64,000 nucleotides of DNA, from contig JAFAGM010000091.1 in NCBI GenBank assembly GCA_023422775.1, positions 1 to 64,000 on the forward strand. Direction: 5' to 3'. Both the position numbers and the translations under genes were made by a program. The DNA is from Pseudomonadota bacterium (GTDB lineage Bacteria; Pseudomonadota; Alphaproteobacteria; Rhizobiales; Xanthobacteraceae). The notes beneath the pieces were generated by a model, which was not told the DNA's origin, searched no databases, and saw only the letters and a list, made by a program, of their open reading frames with translations. Below are positions 27,853 to 36,127 of this stretch, in pieces; within the stretch, counting starts at the first letter, position 1, and every line of letters begins with the position of its first letter.

Positions 27853-29198
27853 CCGATCCGCAACTCGGCATGCTGATGCTGGGCCTGTTCATTTTCATCA
27901 TCATGCTCGGCTTCCCGATCGCCTTCACGCTGATGGCGATGGGCGTTTCGTTCGGCTACTACGCCTACTACACCGCCGGGCAGGATTTCTTCGAGAATCG
28001 CATCTTCACGCTCCTGGTGCAGAAGACGTTCGAGGTCACATCGAGCGACACCCTGGTCGCGGTCCCGCTGTTCCTGTTCATGGGCTATCTGGTCGAGCGT
28101 GCAAACATTCTCGACCGCCTGTTCTACTCGCTGCAACTGTCGATGAAGAACGTGCCGGGCGCGCTGGCGGTGGCCACGCTGATCACCTGCGCGATGTTCG
28201 CGACCGCCACCGGCATCGTCGGCGCCGTTGTCACGCTGATGGGCCTGCTGGCCTTGCCCGCGATGCTGCGCGCCGGTTACGACACCAAGCTGTCGGCCGG
28301 CGTTGTCTGCGCCGGCGGTTGCCTCGGCATCCTGATCCCGCCGAGCATCCTCCTGATCGTCTATGCAGCGACCGCCGGCGTTTCGGCGGTCAAGCTGTAT
28401 GCGGCAGCTTTCTTCCCGGGGTTCCTGCTGGCCGGCCTCTACGTCGTTTATGTAGTCGTTCGCGCGATGATCAATCCCGCACTGGCGCCGAAGCTGCCAC
28501 CCGAACAGACCAACGTGCCCGTCAGCAGGGTAATCTGGGCGCTCGCCACGTCATTCCTGCCGCTGGCGCTGCTCATCGTTGCCGTGCTCGGAGCGATCCT
28601 GTTCGGCCTCGCGACGCCGTCCGAGGCGGCCGCGGTAGGCGCCCTCATGAGCATCGTTCTGGCGGCCGCCTATCGCTCGCTCAACTTCACGATGATGCGG
28701 GAATCGGTGTATCTGACCGTGCGCGCCACCGCGATGGTCTGCTACCTGTTCATCGGGTCGTGGACGTTCTCCGCGGTGTTTGCCGTCCTCGGCGGACAGA
28801 CGGTGGTCGAGCAGTTCTTCACCTCGATGAACCTGTCGCCGGTCGGATTCCTGCTGTTGACCCAGGTGATCATCTTCCTGCTGGGCTGGCCGCTGGAATG
28901 GACCGAGATCATCATTATCTTCGTGCCGATCTTCCTGCCGCTGCTTCCCCAGTACGGCATCGATCCGATCTTCTTCGGCATCCTGGTCGCGCTGAACACG
29001 CAGACGGCGTTCAACACGCCGCCGGTTGCGATGGCGGCCTTCTATCTGAAGGGCGTGGCGCCGCCGCAGGTGAAGCTCACCGACATCTTCTCCGGCGCGC
29101 TTCCCTTTGTCGGCCTGGTCTTTTTCACCATGGCGATAGTCTACATCTTCCCGGACATTGCCTTGTGGCTGCCCGGCTACCTCTATGGATCGCGGTGA
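27849..29198 (+). CDS. TRAP transporter large permease subunit (DctM)
   Basis: A 449-aa inner-membrane protein, the ion-coupled translocating subunit of the TRAP system, with about 12 hydrophobic segments. Family landmarks are FIIMLGFPIAFTLMAMGVSF (about 15-34), FLFMGYLVERANILDRLFYS (about 74-93), GIVGAVVTLMGLLALPAMLRAGY (about 120-142) and GCLGILIPPSILLIVYA (about 157-173). The length is normal for DctM. It begins with an overlapping ATGA after DctQ, and the amidase start is 31 bp downstream of its stop. Confidence 0.95.
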   Translation: MTDPQLGMLMLGLFIFIIMLGFPIAFTLMAMGVSFGYYAYYTAGQDFFENRIFTLLVQKTFEVTSSDTLVAVPLFLFMGYLVERANILDRLFYSLQLSMKNVPGALAVATLITCAMFATATGIVGAVVTLMGLLALPAMLRAGYDTKLSAGVVCAGGCLGILIPPSILLIVYAATAGVSAVKLYAAAFFPGFLLAGLYVVYVVVRAMINPALAPKLPPEQTNVPVSRVIWALATSFLPLALLIVAVLGAILFGLATPSEAAAVGALMSIVLAAAYRSLNFTMMRESVYLTVRATAMVCYLFIGSWTFSAVFAVLGGQTVVEQFFTSMNLSPVGFLLLTQVIIFLLGWPLEWTEIIIIFVPIFLPLLPQYGIDPIFFGILVALNTQTAFNTPPVAMAAFYLKGVAPPQVKLTDIFSGALPFVGLVFFTMAIVYIFPDIALWLPGYLYGSR

Positions 29199-29229
29199 GC
29201 GGGTTGGGCAAGCTGCGGAAGGGGGGCGC

Positions 29230-30621
29230 ATGAGCCTCAATGCGCTCGGGCTCGCGGAAGCTGCCGCTGGTATTCGCGACGGCCGCTTCAGCTCGGTAGA
29301 CCTCGTCGGCGACTGCCTCAAGCGCATCGACGAGGTCGATCGCGATATCGATGCATGGGCGTTCCTCGACCGCGACCACGCGATGCGGCAGGCCGAGGCT
29401 GCCGACGATCACCGCAAGCAGGGCAGGGCGATCGGCCCGCTGCATGGCGTGCCGGTGGGCATCAAGGATATCTTCGATACCGGCGACATGCCGACGGAAC
29501 TCGGATCGAAGCTGTGGGCCGGACGCACGCCGCGGCGCGATGCCGCGGCGGTGGCGCGGCTGCGGGCGGCGGGAGCCGTGATCCTCGGCAAGACGGTGAC
29601 GACCGAGTACGCCTACTTCAGTCCGGGCAAGACGAGGAATCCGCATAACCCGGATCACACGCCGGGCGGGTCGTCCTCGGGCTCCGCCGCTGCCGTCGCG
29701 TCGCTGATGGTTCCGGGCGCGATCGGCTCGCAGACCAACGGCTCGGTGATCCGCCCTGCCGCCTTCTGCGGCGTGGTCGGGTTCAAGCCGACACATGGCT
29801 TGATTCCGCGGAGCGGCGCGCTGCTGCTGTCGCGGGCGCTCGATCATGTCGGCGTGTTTGCGCGCTCGGTCGACGATGCGGCGCTGCTCGCCGAGGTGCT
29901 TGCGGGATTCGACGACGACGATCCGGATACGCGCCCCCTCGCCCGTCAGCACTTCGTCGATGTGGCGGCAAGCGAGCCGCCGTTGCCGCCGCGCCTGGCC
30001 TTCGTCCGTTCGTCATCCTGGAAGTATGCCGAGAAGGTGACCACGGAGGCTTTCGCCGAACTGGTGAAAGCGCTGGGCGAGCAGGCTTCCGAAGTCGAGA
30101 TCGGCCCGGGTTTCGATCGCGCCATCGACATGCACCGCACCGTCATGGAAGTGGAGATGGCGCACAACCTGCATCGCGATTTCGAGCAGGGCGCCGGGTC
30201 GTTGAGCCAGGTGCTGCGCGAGCTGATCGAGCACGGACGCAAGGCTCTCGCCGTCGACTATACGCGGGCGCTGGCCGGCGCTGCGGCGCTCAATGCGGCG
30301 CTTGACGGCGTGTTCGACGAGTATGACGCGATCCTGACTCCGGCCGCGCCGGGCCCGGCGCCACGCGGCCTCGACAGCACCGGAAACCCCGCGTTCTGTT
30401 CGACGTGGACCTATCTCGGAACGCCGGCGGTGTCGCTGCCGCTGCTGCAATCGGAGAACGGCCTGCCCATCGGCGTGCAGCTCGTCGGGCGCCGCGGCAA
30501 CGATGCGCGGCTGTTGCGGACGGCCAATTGGCTTGTCGGGAAGCTTGGACAACGTGGCCGCGGCGGTGCCTCGCCTGCGAAGATGAATGCGCGTCGCGCC
30601 AGAACGAGGAGCGGGAGATGA
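29230..30621 (+). CDS. Amidase (amidase-signature family)
   Basis: A 463-aa amidase with the Ser-cisSer-Lys triad. The catalytic Lys lies in GVPVGIKDIFDTGDM (about residues 73-87), the cis-Ser in PGGSSSGSAAAVASLMVPGA (about 148-167), and the nucleophile Ser in the same glycine/serine-rich signature, followed by GSQTNGSVIRPAAFCG. It hydrolyses an amide, ester or ureide to the acid plus ammonia or an amine. Its position immediately after TRAP genes suggests that the imported solute is an amide or is converted to one. The final ATG overlap (ATGA at 30618) couples it to the micro-protein. Confidence 0.9.
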   Translation: MSLNALGLAEAAAGIRDGRFSSVDLVGDCLKRIDEVDRDIDAWAFLDRDHAMRQAEAADDHRKQGRAIGPLHGVPVGIKDIFDTGDMPTELGSKLWAGRTPRRDAAAVARLRAAGAVILGKTVTTEYAYFSPGKTRNPHNPDHTPGGSSSGSAAAVASLMVPGAIGSQTNGSVIRPAAFCGVVGFKPTHGLIPRSGALLLSRALDHVGVFARSVDDAALLAEVLAGFDDDDPDTRPLARQHFVDVAASEPPLPPRLAFVRSSSWKYAEKVTTEAFAELVKALGEQASEVEIGPGFDRAIDMHRTVMEVEMAHNLHRDFEQGAGSLSQVLRELIEHGRKALAVDYTRALAGAAALNAALDGVFDEYDAILTPAAPGPAPRGLDSTGNPAFCSTWTYLGTPAVSLPLLQSENGLPIGVQLVGRRGNDARLLRTANWLVGKLGQRGRGGASPAKMNARRARTRSGR

Positions 30622-30791
30622 CGAACTTGATCACCGGACTGATCGGCGTTACCGGCGTCTGCGCTTTTCTCGGCATCCTGCTCTGGTGGATCAAGGCGGT
30701 GCCGTTGATCATCATCTGCGTGCTGGTGATGGCGCTGTTGATCTACGACTTCTACCAATCGCTCCGCGCCAACGGCAATGGCGCGGGATGA
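30618..30791 (+). CDS. 57-aa membrane micro-protein at the end of the TRAP/amidase operon
   Basis: A short protein with two hydrophobic segments (about residues 4-24, LITGLIGVTGVCAFLGILLW, and about 28-44, VPLIIICVLVMALLIYDF) and a polar tail, YQSLRANGNGAG. Its ATG overlaps the amidase stop, which argues for real coupled translation. I do not recognise the family. It may be an accessory subunit or a small stabilising membrane protein for the transporter. Confidence 0.7.
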   Translation: MTNLITGLIGVTGVCAFLGILLWWIKAVPLIIICVLVMALLIYDFYQSLRANGNGAG

Positions 30792-30828
30792 GTAGCAACT
30801 GATCCGGCGAGGCTCGGCTGCCGAAACC

Positions 30829-31044
30829 CTACTGCCCGTGGCTGGCCAGCATCTGCTGGCAGGCCTTGCTGATCTTCGTGCGGTGCTGCTTCAGGCAGGC
30901 CAGAATAACCTGGTCGCCGGACTGCATCTGCGCCCGGCAGAATCGCGAGACATCCCGCGCGCAGGCGTCCTGCCCCACCCTCTGCTGCGCAGAGGCGCTT
31001 GAGGCCACCAGGACCAGGGGAATGACGAAAAGAACCTTGTTCAT
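30829..31044 (-). CDS. Small secreted cysteine-containing protein (71 aa)
   Basis: It has a signal peptide, MNKVLFVIPLVLVASSASAQ, and a mature part of about 51 residues with four cysteines: DACARDVSRFCRAQ, then ILACLKQHRTKISKACQQML. The spacing (C-x7-C, then C-x12-C) resembles cysteine-rich repeat proteins common in rhizobia, whose function is unknown. The paralogue 182 bp upstream (31226-31507) has the same pattern. Confidence 0.75.
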   Translation of the reverse strand: MNKVLFVIPLVLVASSASAQQRVGQDACARDVSRFCRAQMQSGDQVILACLKQHRTKISKACQQMLASHGQ

Positions 31045-31225
31045 TGGCTATGCCTTCGTATCCGGGAACCGCAATCAGGGCGTTCTATAGCGTCTCCAGC
31101 CGGGCATGTCCTCAGGGCTCGATCCGGGTAGACGAAATCGCCCGGGCATCGTTCCGTAACCGCGGCAAAGAAAAAGCGCTTGCGTCGCAGCGACGCAAGC
31201 GCTTCCGGAACCGACGACCAGCGGA

Positions 31226-31507
31226 TTATTGCGCGGCGAGCTTGCGGGACTTCTGAGCCGCCAAATCGCGATCCATCACGGCGCGGCAGCCGGTGCTCAG
31301 GTCGGAACGATGCTTGATCATGCAGGCGGTGATCTTCGGGATATTCGGAATTTCCGAACTGCAGAGGCGAAAGGCGTCGCCGGTGCACTGCTGCCGGGCC
31401 TCGGAGCTGAAGGCGAAGCTTGCGGTCGACGAGACCGCAGCAAACGAGGCGCTCACAGCCAGCGCCAGACTGATCTTGCGGACGGTATTCGTAAACAGCG
31501 TGGTCAT
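31226..31507 (-). CDS. Small secreted cysteine-containing protein (93 aa), paralogue of the neighbour
   Basis: It starts at the ATG at 31507 (MTTLFTNTVRKISLALAVSA), which gives a signal peptide ending near ASFAFS. The mature part holds QQCTGDAFRLCSSEIPNIPK and ITACMIKHRSDLSTGCRAVM, with the same four-Cys arrangement and K/R-H-x3-L/I-S-x-x-C helix as the 71-aa protein downstream. It probably folds as two disulfide-linked helices in the periplasm. Function unknown. Confidence 0.75.
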   Translation of the reverse strand: MTTLFTNTVRKISLALAVSASFAAVSSTASFAFSSEARQQCTGDAFRLCSSEIPNIPKITACMIKHRSDLSTGCRAVMDRDLAAQKSRKLAAQ

Positions 31508-31731
31508 TTTCGGCTCCTGTTGGCCCGGCGAAGCGAGCCCCGTTGTTGATGGACGGAACATGCGCCGATCCGCTGAGCGCGGCTGTGACTGACGTCACTC
31601 AGCCATGGGCCTCATTCAAGGTTCTAATTTTCTTCACCAAACCAGCCCGTGTTGGGGAGCCGTTAAGACATTGTTCGCAATGATGCAGCGTTGCTGTGTG
31701 TGTGTAGCCTGCGTATGTGGAAAGAGTAGCG

Positions 31732-32760
31732 ATGCGTAATGCGTTGGGCCTGATGCTGGCCAGTGTTGTGACGGCGGTGGTGATCGCCGGAGTTTGGTTC
31801 TGGGCCTTCGCGCCGCACGCCGACGCGGCTCCCCCTCAAACCGTCGCTGCCCGCGCGGCCGAGCCGCTGCCGGCGGCAGCCAGGCCCTCCCTGCGGGATG
31901 ACGTCGAGATCACGGCCACGCTGTCGAAGCCCGCTCCCGCGCCGGTCCCCCCGCCCGCGCCGCAGCCGGTGAAATCGGCCTGCGCCAATCCCGACGGGCT
32001 GGGCGTCAGCCGCACGGTCGTGATCGACACCACGGGCGGGCCCGGGTTCGGCTTCCTGCAATACAAGCAGTTCGATTTCCTGACCGACAAGGAAGTCGTG
32101 CTGACCTTCGACGACGGCCCATGGCCGACCACGCCCGCCGTGCTCAAGGCGCTGGCGGACGAATGCACCAAGGCCGTGTTCTTCCCCGTCGGCAAGCACA
32201 CCACGTATCATCCGGAGATCCTGAAGCAGGTCGCCGCCGCCGGCCACACCGTCGGCTCGCACACCTGGTCGCACGCCCATCTCGACAGCAAGAAGCTGAC
32301 CGAGGCGCAGGTCCGCGAAGAAATCGAGAAGGGCTTCAGCGCCGTGAAGATGGCGATTGGCACCGCGCCCGCGCCGTTCTTCCGCTTCCCGGCGCTGGCG
32401 CATACCCAGCCCGCCCTCGCCTACCTCGCCTCGCGCAACATCTCGATGTTCTCGGTCGACGTCGATTCCAACGACTTCAAGTCGACGGGTCCCGACCAGG
32501 TCATCAACAACGTGATGACCAAGCTCGACAAGCAGGGCAAGGGCGTGATCCTGATGCATGACCTGCAGAAGCACACGGCGCAGGCGTTTCCGACGCTGCT
32601 GCGCCGTCTCAAGGCCGGCGGCTACAAGGTCGTGCATATGCGCGCCAAGGAGCAGCTCGAAACCTTGCCCGAATATGATGCGATGCTGGTCAAGGACCAG
32701 AAAGTGCCCGCCGTCGCCAGCCGCCCGATCAGCAGCGTGGTGCAGACGGTTACGCAGTAG
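31732..32760 (+). CDS. Polysaccharide deacetylase family protein
   Basis: A 342-aa exported or membrane-anchored protein. The N-terminal segment LGLMLASVVTAVVIAGVWFW is a signal anchor, followed by a Pro/Ala-rich linker to about residue 85. The NodB-homology domain carries VVLTFDDGPWPTTPAV (motif 1, Asp-Asp, about 122-137), VGSHTWSHAHLD (motif 2, H-x3-H, about 178-189), FFRFPALAHT (motif 3) and the C-terminal VILMHDLQKHT (motif 5). It should remove N- or O-acetyl groups from an envelope polysaccharide or peptidoglycan. The ATG at 31732 is preferred over an upstream GTG. Confidence 0.9.
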   Translation: MRNALGLMLASVVTAVVIAGVWFWAFAPHADAAPPQTVAARAAEPLPAAARPSLRDDVEITATLSKPAPAPVPPPAPQPVKSACANPDGLGVSRTVVIDTTGGPGFGFLQYKQFDFLTDKEVVLTFDDGPWPTTPAVLKALADECTKAVFFPVGKHTTYHPEILKQVAAAGHTVGSHTWSHAHLDSKKLTEAQVREEIEKGFSAVKMAIGTAPAPFFRFPALAHTQPALAYLASRNISMFSVDVDSNDFKSTGPDQVINNVMTKLDKQGKGVILMHDLQKHTAQAFPTLLRRLKAGGYKVVHMRAKEQLETLPEYDAMLVKDQKVPAVASRPISSVVQTVTQ

Positions 32761-32775
32761 GGGCGGGCGGGCGGC

Positions 32776-32893
32776 CATCATGGCCGGGCAGAAACACGAA
32801 GCGTGTCTTCGCGCTGGACGTCCGGGCCATCCGCCTCTTTCTTCTCGGCAGCAGGCTCAAGAACGCGGATGCCCGGCCCTCAGCCGGGCATGA
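32776..32893. repeat. Inverted repeat, CATCATGGCCGGGC...GCCGGGCATGACG family, diverged copy
   Basis: CATCATGGCCGGGCA ... GGACGTCCGGGCCATCCGC and GAACGCGGATGCCCGGCCC ... GCCGGGCATGACG. Same family as 12447-12532, but the arms are longer apart and diverged. Confidence 0.6.
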
Positions 32894-32921
32894 CGCTGTT
32901 GATTTGATTGACGTCGCAGAA

Positions 32922-33359
32922 TTACCAGTAGATGCCGTACCGATACAGTTCGCGAACGATGCGTGCTTCGACCCAGTGGCGCGTGAGCCGCGGCTTCGAC
33001 ATCCTCGCCAATGACGCCGACCTGCGTGCGACGGGCCTCGCGGTCGCGGCGGCGGAGTGCTGAAGCCTGGCCGCCTGCGTCCTCGACGCAGCAGCCCTTG
33101 GTGCCGTCGTCTTTGGCGCCCCCGTCTTCGGTACCTCGGCTTTCGTCGCATCCGCCTTGGGTTCGACGACCGCCGGCCGTTCGATGTATTTCGGAGCTTC
33201 CGCCGCTGGCGGTGCTTCCACGATTCTCGATCCTTCCGGAGCCCTGCCCGGAGCCGCCGCCGTCGAGGTCCCGCCGCCGCCGAGCGACAGACTGCGATCG
33301 CCGGCCTGCGCCGCGGCGGACGCCAAAACGAATCCTGCAATCAGAATGAATTTGCGCAT
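32922..33359 (-). CDS. Small secreted Ala/Pro-rich hypothetical protein (145 aa)
   Basis: The ATG at 33359 gives a clear signal peptide, MRKFILIAGFVLASAAAQAG. A low-complexity Ala/Pro/Lys/Thr region follows (about residues 30-105), then a basic C-terminal segment, ARMSKPRLTRHWVEARIVRE, ending YRYGIYW. No domain is recognised. The composition suggests an extended periplasmic protein. The longer frame to 33554 lacks signal features and was not used. Confidence 0.65.
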   Translation of the reverse strand: MRKFILIAGFVLASAAAQAGDRSLSLGGGGTSTAAAPGRAPEGSRIVEAPPAAEAPKYIERPAVVEPKADATKAEVPKTGAPKTTAPRAAASRTQAARLQHSAAATARPVARRSASLARMSKPRLTRHWVEARIVRELYRYGIYW

Positions 33360-33569
33360 GTTGAAATCTCCCCTTGAGGATGACGGGGAGAATATGTCCG
33401 GCAGGAAATCATTGATGTGAGACAGGTCACGCCAGCGCTGCGGGTGGACGGCGGCGATCCGTTCGCCTGGGGACCGAAGGCCGCGCCGTAGTCTGCGCTG
33501 CGCAGGGTTTCTCTCGTGAAAGGGGCGGCCCGGTGAGCCGCCTCTTCCGGTCACATCTGCGATTTGCTG

Positions 33570-34055
33570 TTACTGGCAGCGATACATCCGGCCGTCATCG
33601 AGTTTCGTGAGAGTCCCGGGCGTGCACTTGAAGAAGTTGCGCCCCGAATAGTCCTCCCATCCGGTATAGCCGTAGTAAGGGCTGCCTTCGTAATACGCCC
33701 TCATCGCGTAATGAGGTTGACCAAAGCGAGGATCGGTCTGGGCGGCGTAGGCGTTGCCCCAGGTGGGGCCTGGTACTCCCCAGTAGGCCGGTGCCGTGGC
33801 AGCAGCGACGGCGCCAGCCGTGGCGACCGCTGCCGCGCCAGCGACGCCGGCGCCATAGCCGTACGCGGCGCGCCGGTTCTGTCGACGCGCGACGCCTGCA
33901 GCGCTCACGGGGGTCAGCGGGCGACCAACCCGCGCCTGCGCGCTCTCGACGGACAGCGAGGCGCCGTGTTGCTCGGACCAGCCGACGGAGAGCAGCGTTG
34001 CACAAACAAAGGTCGAAACTGCGGCCGTGATTTTTATCAGTTTTGTCTGCGTCAT
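33570..34055 (-). CDS. Secreted Ala/Gly/Tyr-rich hypothetical protein (161 aa)
   Basis: The start ATG at 34055 (MTQTKLIKITAAVSTFVCAT) precedes a signal-type hydrophobic stretch. The middle has RRQNRRAAYGYGAGVAGAAAV, and the C-terminal part is Tyr/Gly-rich (YYEGSPYYGYTGWEDYSG), ending with two Cys in FFKCTPGTLTKLDDGRMYRC. This type is common and uncharacterised in Bradyrhizobium. An in-frame ATG at 34067 is also possible. Confidence 0.65.
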   Translation of the reverse strand: MTQTKLIKITAAVSTFVCATLLSVGWSEQHGASLSVESAQARVGRPLTPVSAAGVARRQNRRAAYGYGAGVAGAAAVATAGAVAAATAPAYWGVPGPTWGNAYAAQTDPRFGQPHYAMRAYYEGSPYYGYTGWEDYSGRNFFKCTPGTLTKLDDGRMYRCQ

Positions 34056-34429
34056 GGGATTCTCCACTAACTGTCCGCCCCGTTCGGCGATGCAGGTTCG
34101 CAGTCAAGCGCGTAGCGCGGTCTCTGCCGCTGATCGGAGGCGCGCGGGTTCGTTCTCGAAAGAGCCCTCCGCATATTGTGCGGGCATCAAAGCTGAAAGC
34201 TGTGCCGAGCGCTATTGGCCTAACGTGCCGTTTTAGGTCATCACCGCTGTCCTGGTGAGACGTGGCATGGCTTCGACAGTTCTCGAGAGCGCAACTACAC
34301 GAATGTGAGCGGTAGACCTGATGTAGAGGCCGCGCACGTGCGTCGCATGTCCAATGTCTCGCAACGCCGAGCCGGGCACGTATATGCGTGCCGCTTTCCA
34401 ACGGTTGCGGAAAAGACTAACCTCTCCTC
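34056..34429. other. Gene-free stretch before the encapsulin-like cluster
   Basis: About 370 bp with no coding signal on either strand that I can support and a lower GC content than the flanks. It precedes a duplicated patatin leader. Confidence 0.5.
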
Positions 34430-34540
34430 CTTCGTGCAATTCAATGGATCAGATCGGAGAACGGCGCACCGCAAATTTCGGGGAGGAAGCAATGGTGAGG
34501 AGAGCCATTACGCTCGGCGAGGGTGGTTCAGCGACCGCGT
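34430..34540 (+). pseudogene. Degenerate duplicate of the patatin gene's leader and first codons
   Basis: The stretch aligns base by base with 36069-36175: the shared TTCG(T/C)GCAATTCAA, GATCGGAGAACG, GGAGGA(A/G)(G/C)CAATGGTGA and GAGAGC(C/T)ATTACGCTCGGC blocks lie in the same order. It reads MVRRAITLGEGGSATA where the intact gene reads MVKRAITLGGGGPAAG. After about 15 codons the similarity stops and a different relic begins. Confidence 0.8.
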
Positions 34541-34545
34541 CTTTC

Positions 34546-34800
34546 CATCGTTGTGCTGCCATTCGCGAATCCCAGCGGCGACATCGGGCAAACTACTTCG
34601 TCGATGGTGCGACCGAGAACCTGACCACTACGGAGTCACGCATCAGCGGCTCGTTCCTAACTGGCCGGCACACCGCGTTTGCATGCAGGGGCGGGGCATT
34701 CGAACCTCAGAAAGATCAAGCGCGCGTTGAAAGTCTCCCATGCGCTCCATGGCTCGGTACCGCGCGGCGGCAATCGGCCCCGACCCCTGAAAACATCGAG
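34546..34800 (+). pseudogene. Frameshifted remnant of a TolB-like domain of an adenylate cyclase/TPR protein
   Basis: Three successive frames give pieces in the right order for the TolB-like region of rhizobial cyclase/TPR proteins: IVVLPFANPSGDIGQ, then NYFVDGATENLTTTESRISG with SFLTGRHTAFACRGGAF, then LRKIKRALKVSHALHGSV with PRGGNRP. Intact proteins read ...VLPF.N.SGD...YF.DG.TE.LTT.LSRI.GSF...R.TAF..KG...D.K.I.REL.VRYVLEGSV.R.GNR. At least two frameshifts are needed. The cyclase domain itself is absent. Confidence 0.75.
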
Positions 34801-34857
34801 CTTGGCGGGCACGGCGTTTCGTGGAGCCGATGTTACGTTTGAGCAGGAGCAAGCATC

Positions 34858-35097
34858 ATGGCGAACCTTCAATATTTCGTTGTGAGAACGGGCGAAGGCG
34901 AGCTCCAGGTTTTTTATGGCAGCAAGCGGCCAGATAAAATGCCGGAGAACGCAGACGAGATCGAGTTCAGGTTTGTCCCCTTGGGTTGGGAAATCCTGCA
35001 CGCCAGCAACGATGAGGAACCGGCGAAGAAGGCGCTCCGGGAAGAACTTGCGAAATTGCCTGATCCGAAGAAAGGCGAAGCGAACGGCGAGGAGTGA
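34858..35097 (+). CDS. Small hypothetical protein (79 aa) upstream of the encapsulin-like gene
   Basis: It starts MANLQYFVVRTGEGELQVFY and has an acidic/basic helical C-terminal half (EEPAKKALREELAKLPDPKK). A purine-rich ribosome site (GAGCAGGAGC) precedes the ATG. No family is recognised, and there is no signal peptide or membrane segment. The 37-bp gap to the next gene on the same strand suggests co-transcription with the shell and patatin genes. Confidence 0.7.
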   Translation: MANLQYFVVRTGEGELQVFYGSKRPDKMPENADEIEFRFVPLGWEILHASNDEEPAKKALREELAKLPDPKKGEANGEE

Positions 35098-35134
35098 AAG
35101 CGCTGGCCCTGGATGAACCAGGAAGGAGCACGCA

Positions 35135-36037
35135 ATGGGTGACGCTCAACGATTGAGGGTTGGTTGGACAGAGCAGCAGTGGGGAGCCATCGACGCGGCA
35201 GTCGCGTCGGAAGTGATGCGCGTACGTATCGTGGGCCACGTAGTACCAACGACGAAAGTCGGGGCAAACGACAAGACGGTCGCCATTGATCGAATCAACT
35301 CCCTGACGGGCAACATCGATGACGTGACGACGATTCCGTTGCCCGAGATCTCGATCCAGTTCCCCCTGGACCTGCAGCAGGTACAGCAGCCCGAGCTGAC
35401 GCGCGCACTTTCATTGGTTCGGCGGGCCGCGAGCACCTTTGCCCGCATTGAGGATGAGGTACTCCTTCGCGGCCTTGCATTCATTGCCGGACGCTATCAG
35501 CCGGATGGTCGCACCCTGCCGCCGCGCGCCGATATTCAACGTGGGCAGAATCTCGCGGCGTACGATGGCCTTGCTGGCGGCGCTCGCAATATCGCCTTCG
35601 TTCCCCCACTGGGCCCTCAGCATCTGGTCCAAGCGCCCAGGTTTGGCCGACTGAACTACGGACCCCTCATCGTTGCGGCGGTACCCAGAGCCATTGGCTA
35701 CCTGGAAGCGGCCGGGCACATGGGACCATACCACCTGATTCTGGGAGAACGTGCTTTCGTCGCCGCCCTCACACCGAACGCCTTCTCGCTGGTGCTTCCC
35801 AAGGACCGGATCGAACCTCTCCTGGCCTCGCCGATTCGACGTTCCCCGGCGCTTGATCCGGACCAAGGAGTGCTTGTTTCGACCGGGGGCGATCCCGCGG
35901 ACCGGGTGGTCGCTGTCGAGCCAACGCTGCGCTTCATCCAAACAACCGCACGGGACCAGTACCTCTTCCGGGTCTACGGCGTGCTCGCGATACGCCGCAA
36001 GGAGCCGGAAGCTGTGGTGCAGCTGTTGTTCCCATAA
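35135..36037 (+). CDS. Encapsulin-like (HK97-fold, Linocin_M18 family) nanocompartment shell protein
   Basis: A 300-aa protein with the layout of family 1 encapsulins (usually 260-290 aa). The N-terminal helix is LRVGWTEQQWGAIDAAVASE (about residues 7-26), matching the (L)...(W)..ID.....L helix of the family. The stretch IPLPEISIQFPLDLQQVQQP (67-86) and the helix RRAASTFARIEDEVLLRGLA (96-115) correspond to the strand-plus-spine-helix region. GPYHLILGERAF (197-208), RIEPLLASPIRRSPAL (225-240), GVLVSTGGDPADRVVA (245-260) and FRVYGVLAIRRKEPEAVVQL (278-297) match the C-terminal A-domain, including the terminal F....PEA..L motif. It should assemble into an icosahedral protein shell in the cytosol that encloses cargo. 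A strong GGAAGGAG site precedes the ATG. No ferritin-like or DyP-peroxidase cargo gene is adjacent; the next gene is a patatin-like protein. Confidence 0.8.
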   Translation: MGDAQRLRVGWTEQQWGAIDAAVASEVMRVRIVGHVVPTTKVGANDKTVAIDRINSLTGNIDDVTTIPLPEISIQFPLDLQQVQQPELTRALSLVRRAASTFARIEDEVLLRGLAFIAGRYQPDGRTLPPRADIQRGQNLAAYDGLAGGARNIAFVPPLGPQHLVQAPRFGRLNYGPLIVAAVPRAIGYLEAAGHMGPYHLILGERAFVAALTPNAFSLVLPKDRIEPLLASPIRRSPALDPDQGVLVSTGGDPADRVVAVEPTLRFIQTTARDQYLFRVYGVLAIRRKEPEAVVQLLFP

Positions 36038-36127
36038 CAACACGCGCCGCAATGCAGGCGACCACCCTTCGCGCAATTCAAGGACTCGATCGGAGAACGC
36101 TCAACAACAGATTGTATGGAGGAGCCA

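Noticed and set aside
34241..34439. A 68-codon minus-strand frame upstream of the patatin duplicate
   Set aside because: No domain, weak start context and overlap with the duplicated leader; treated as chance.
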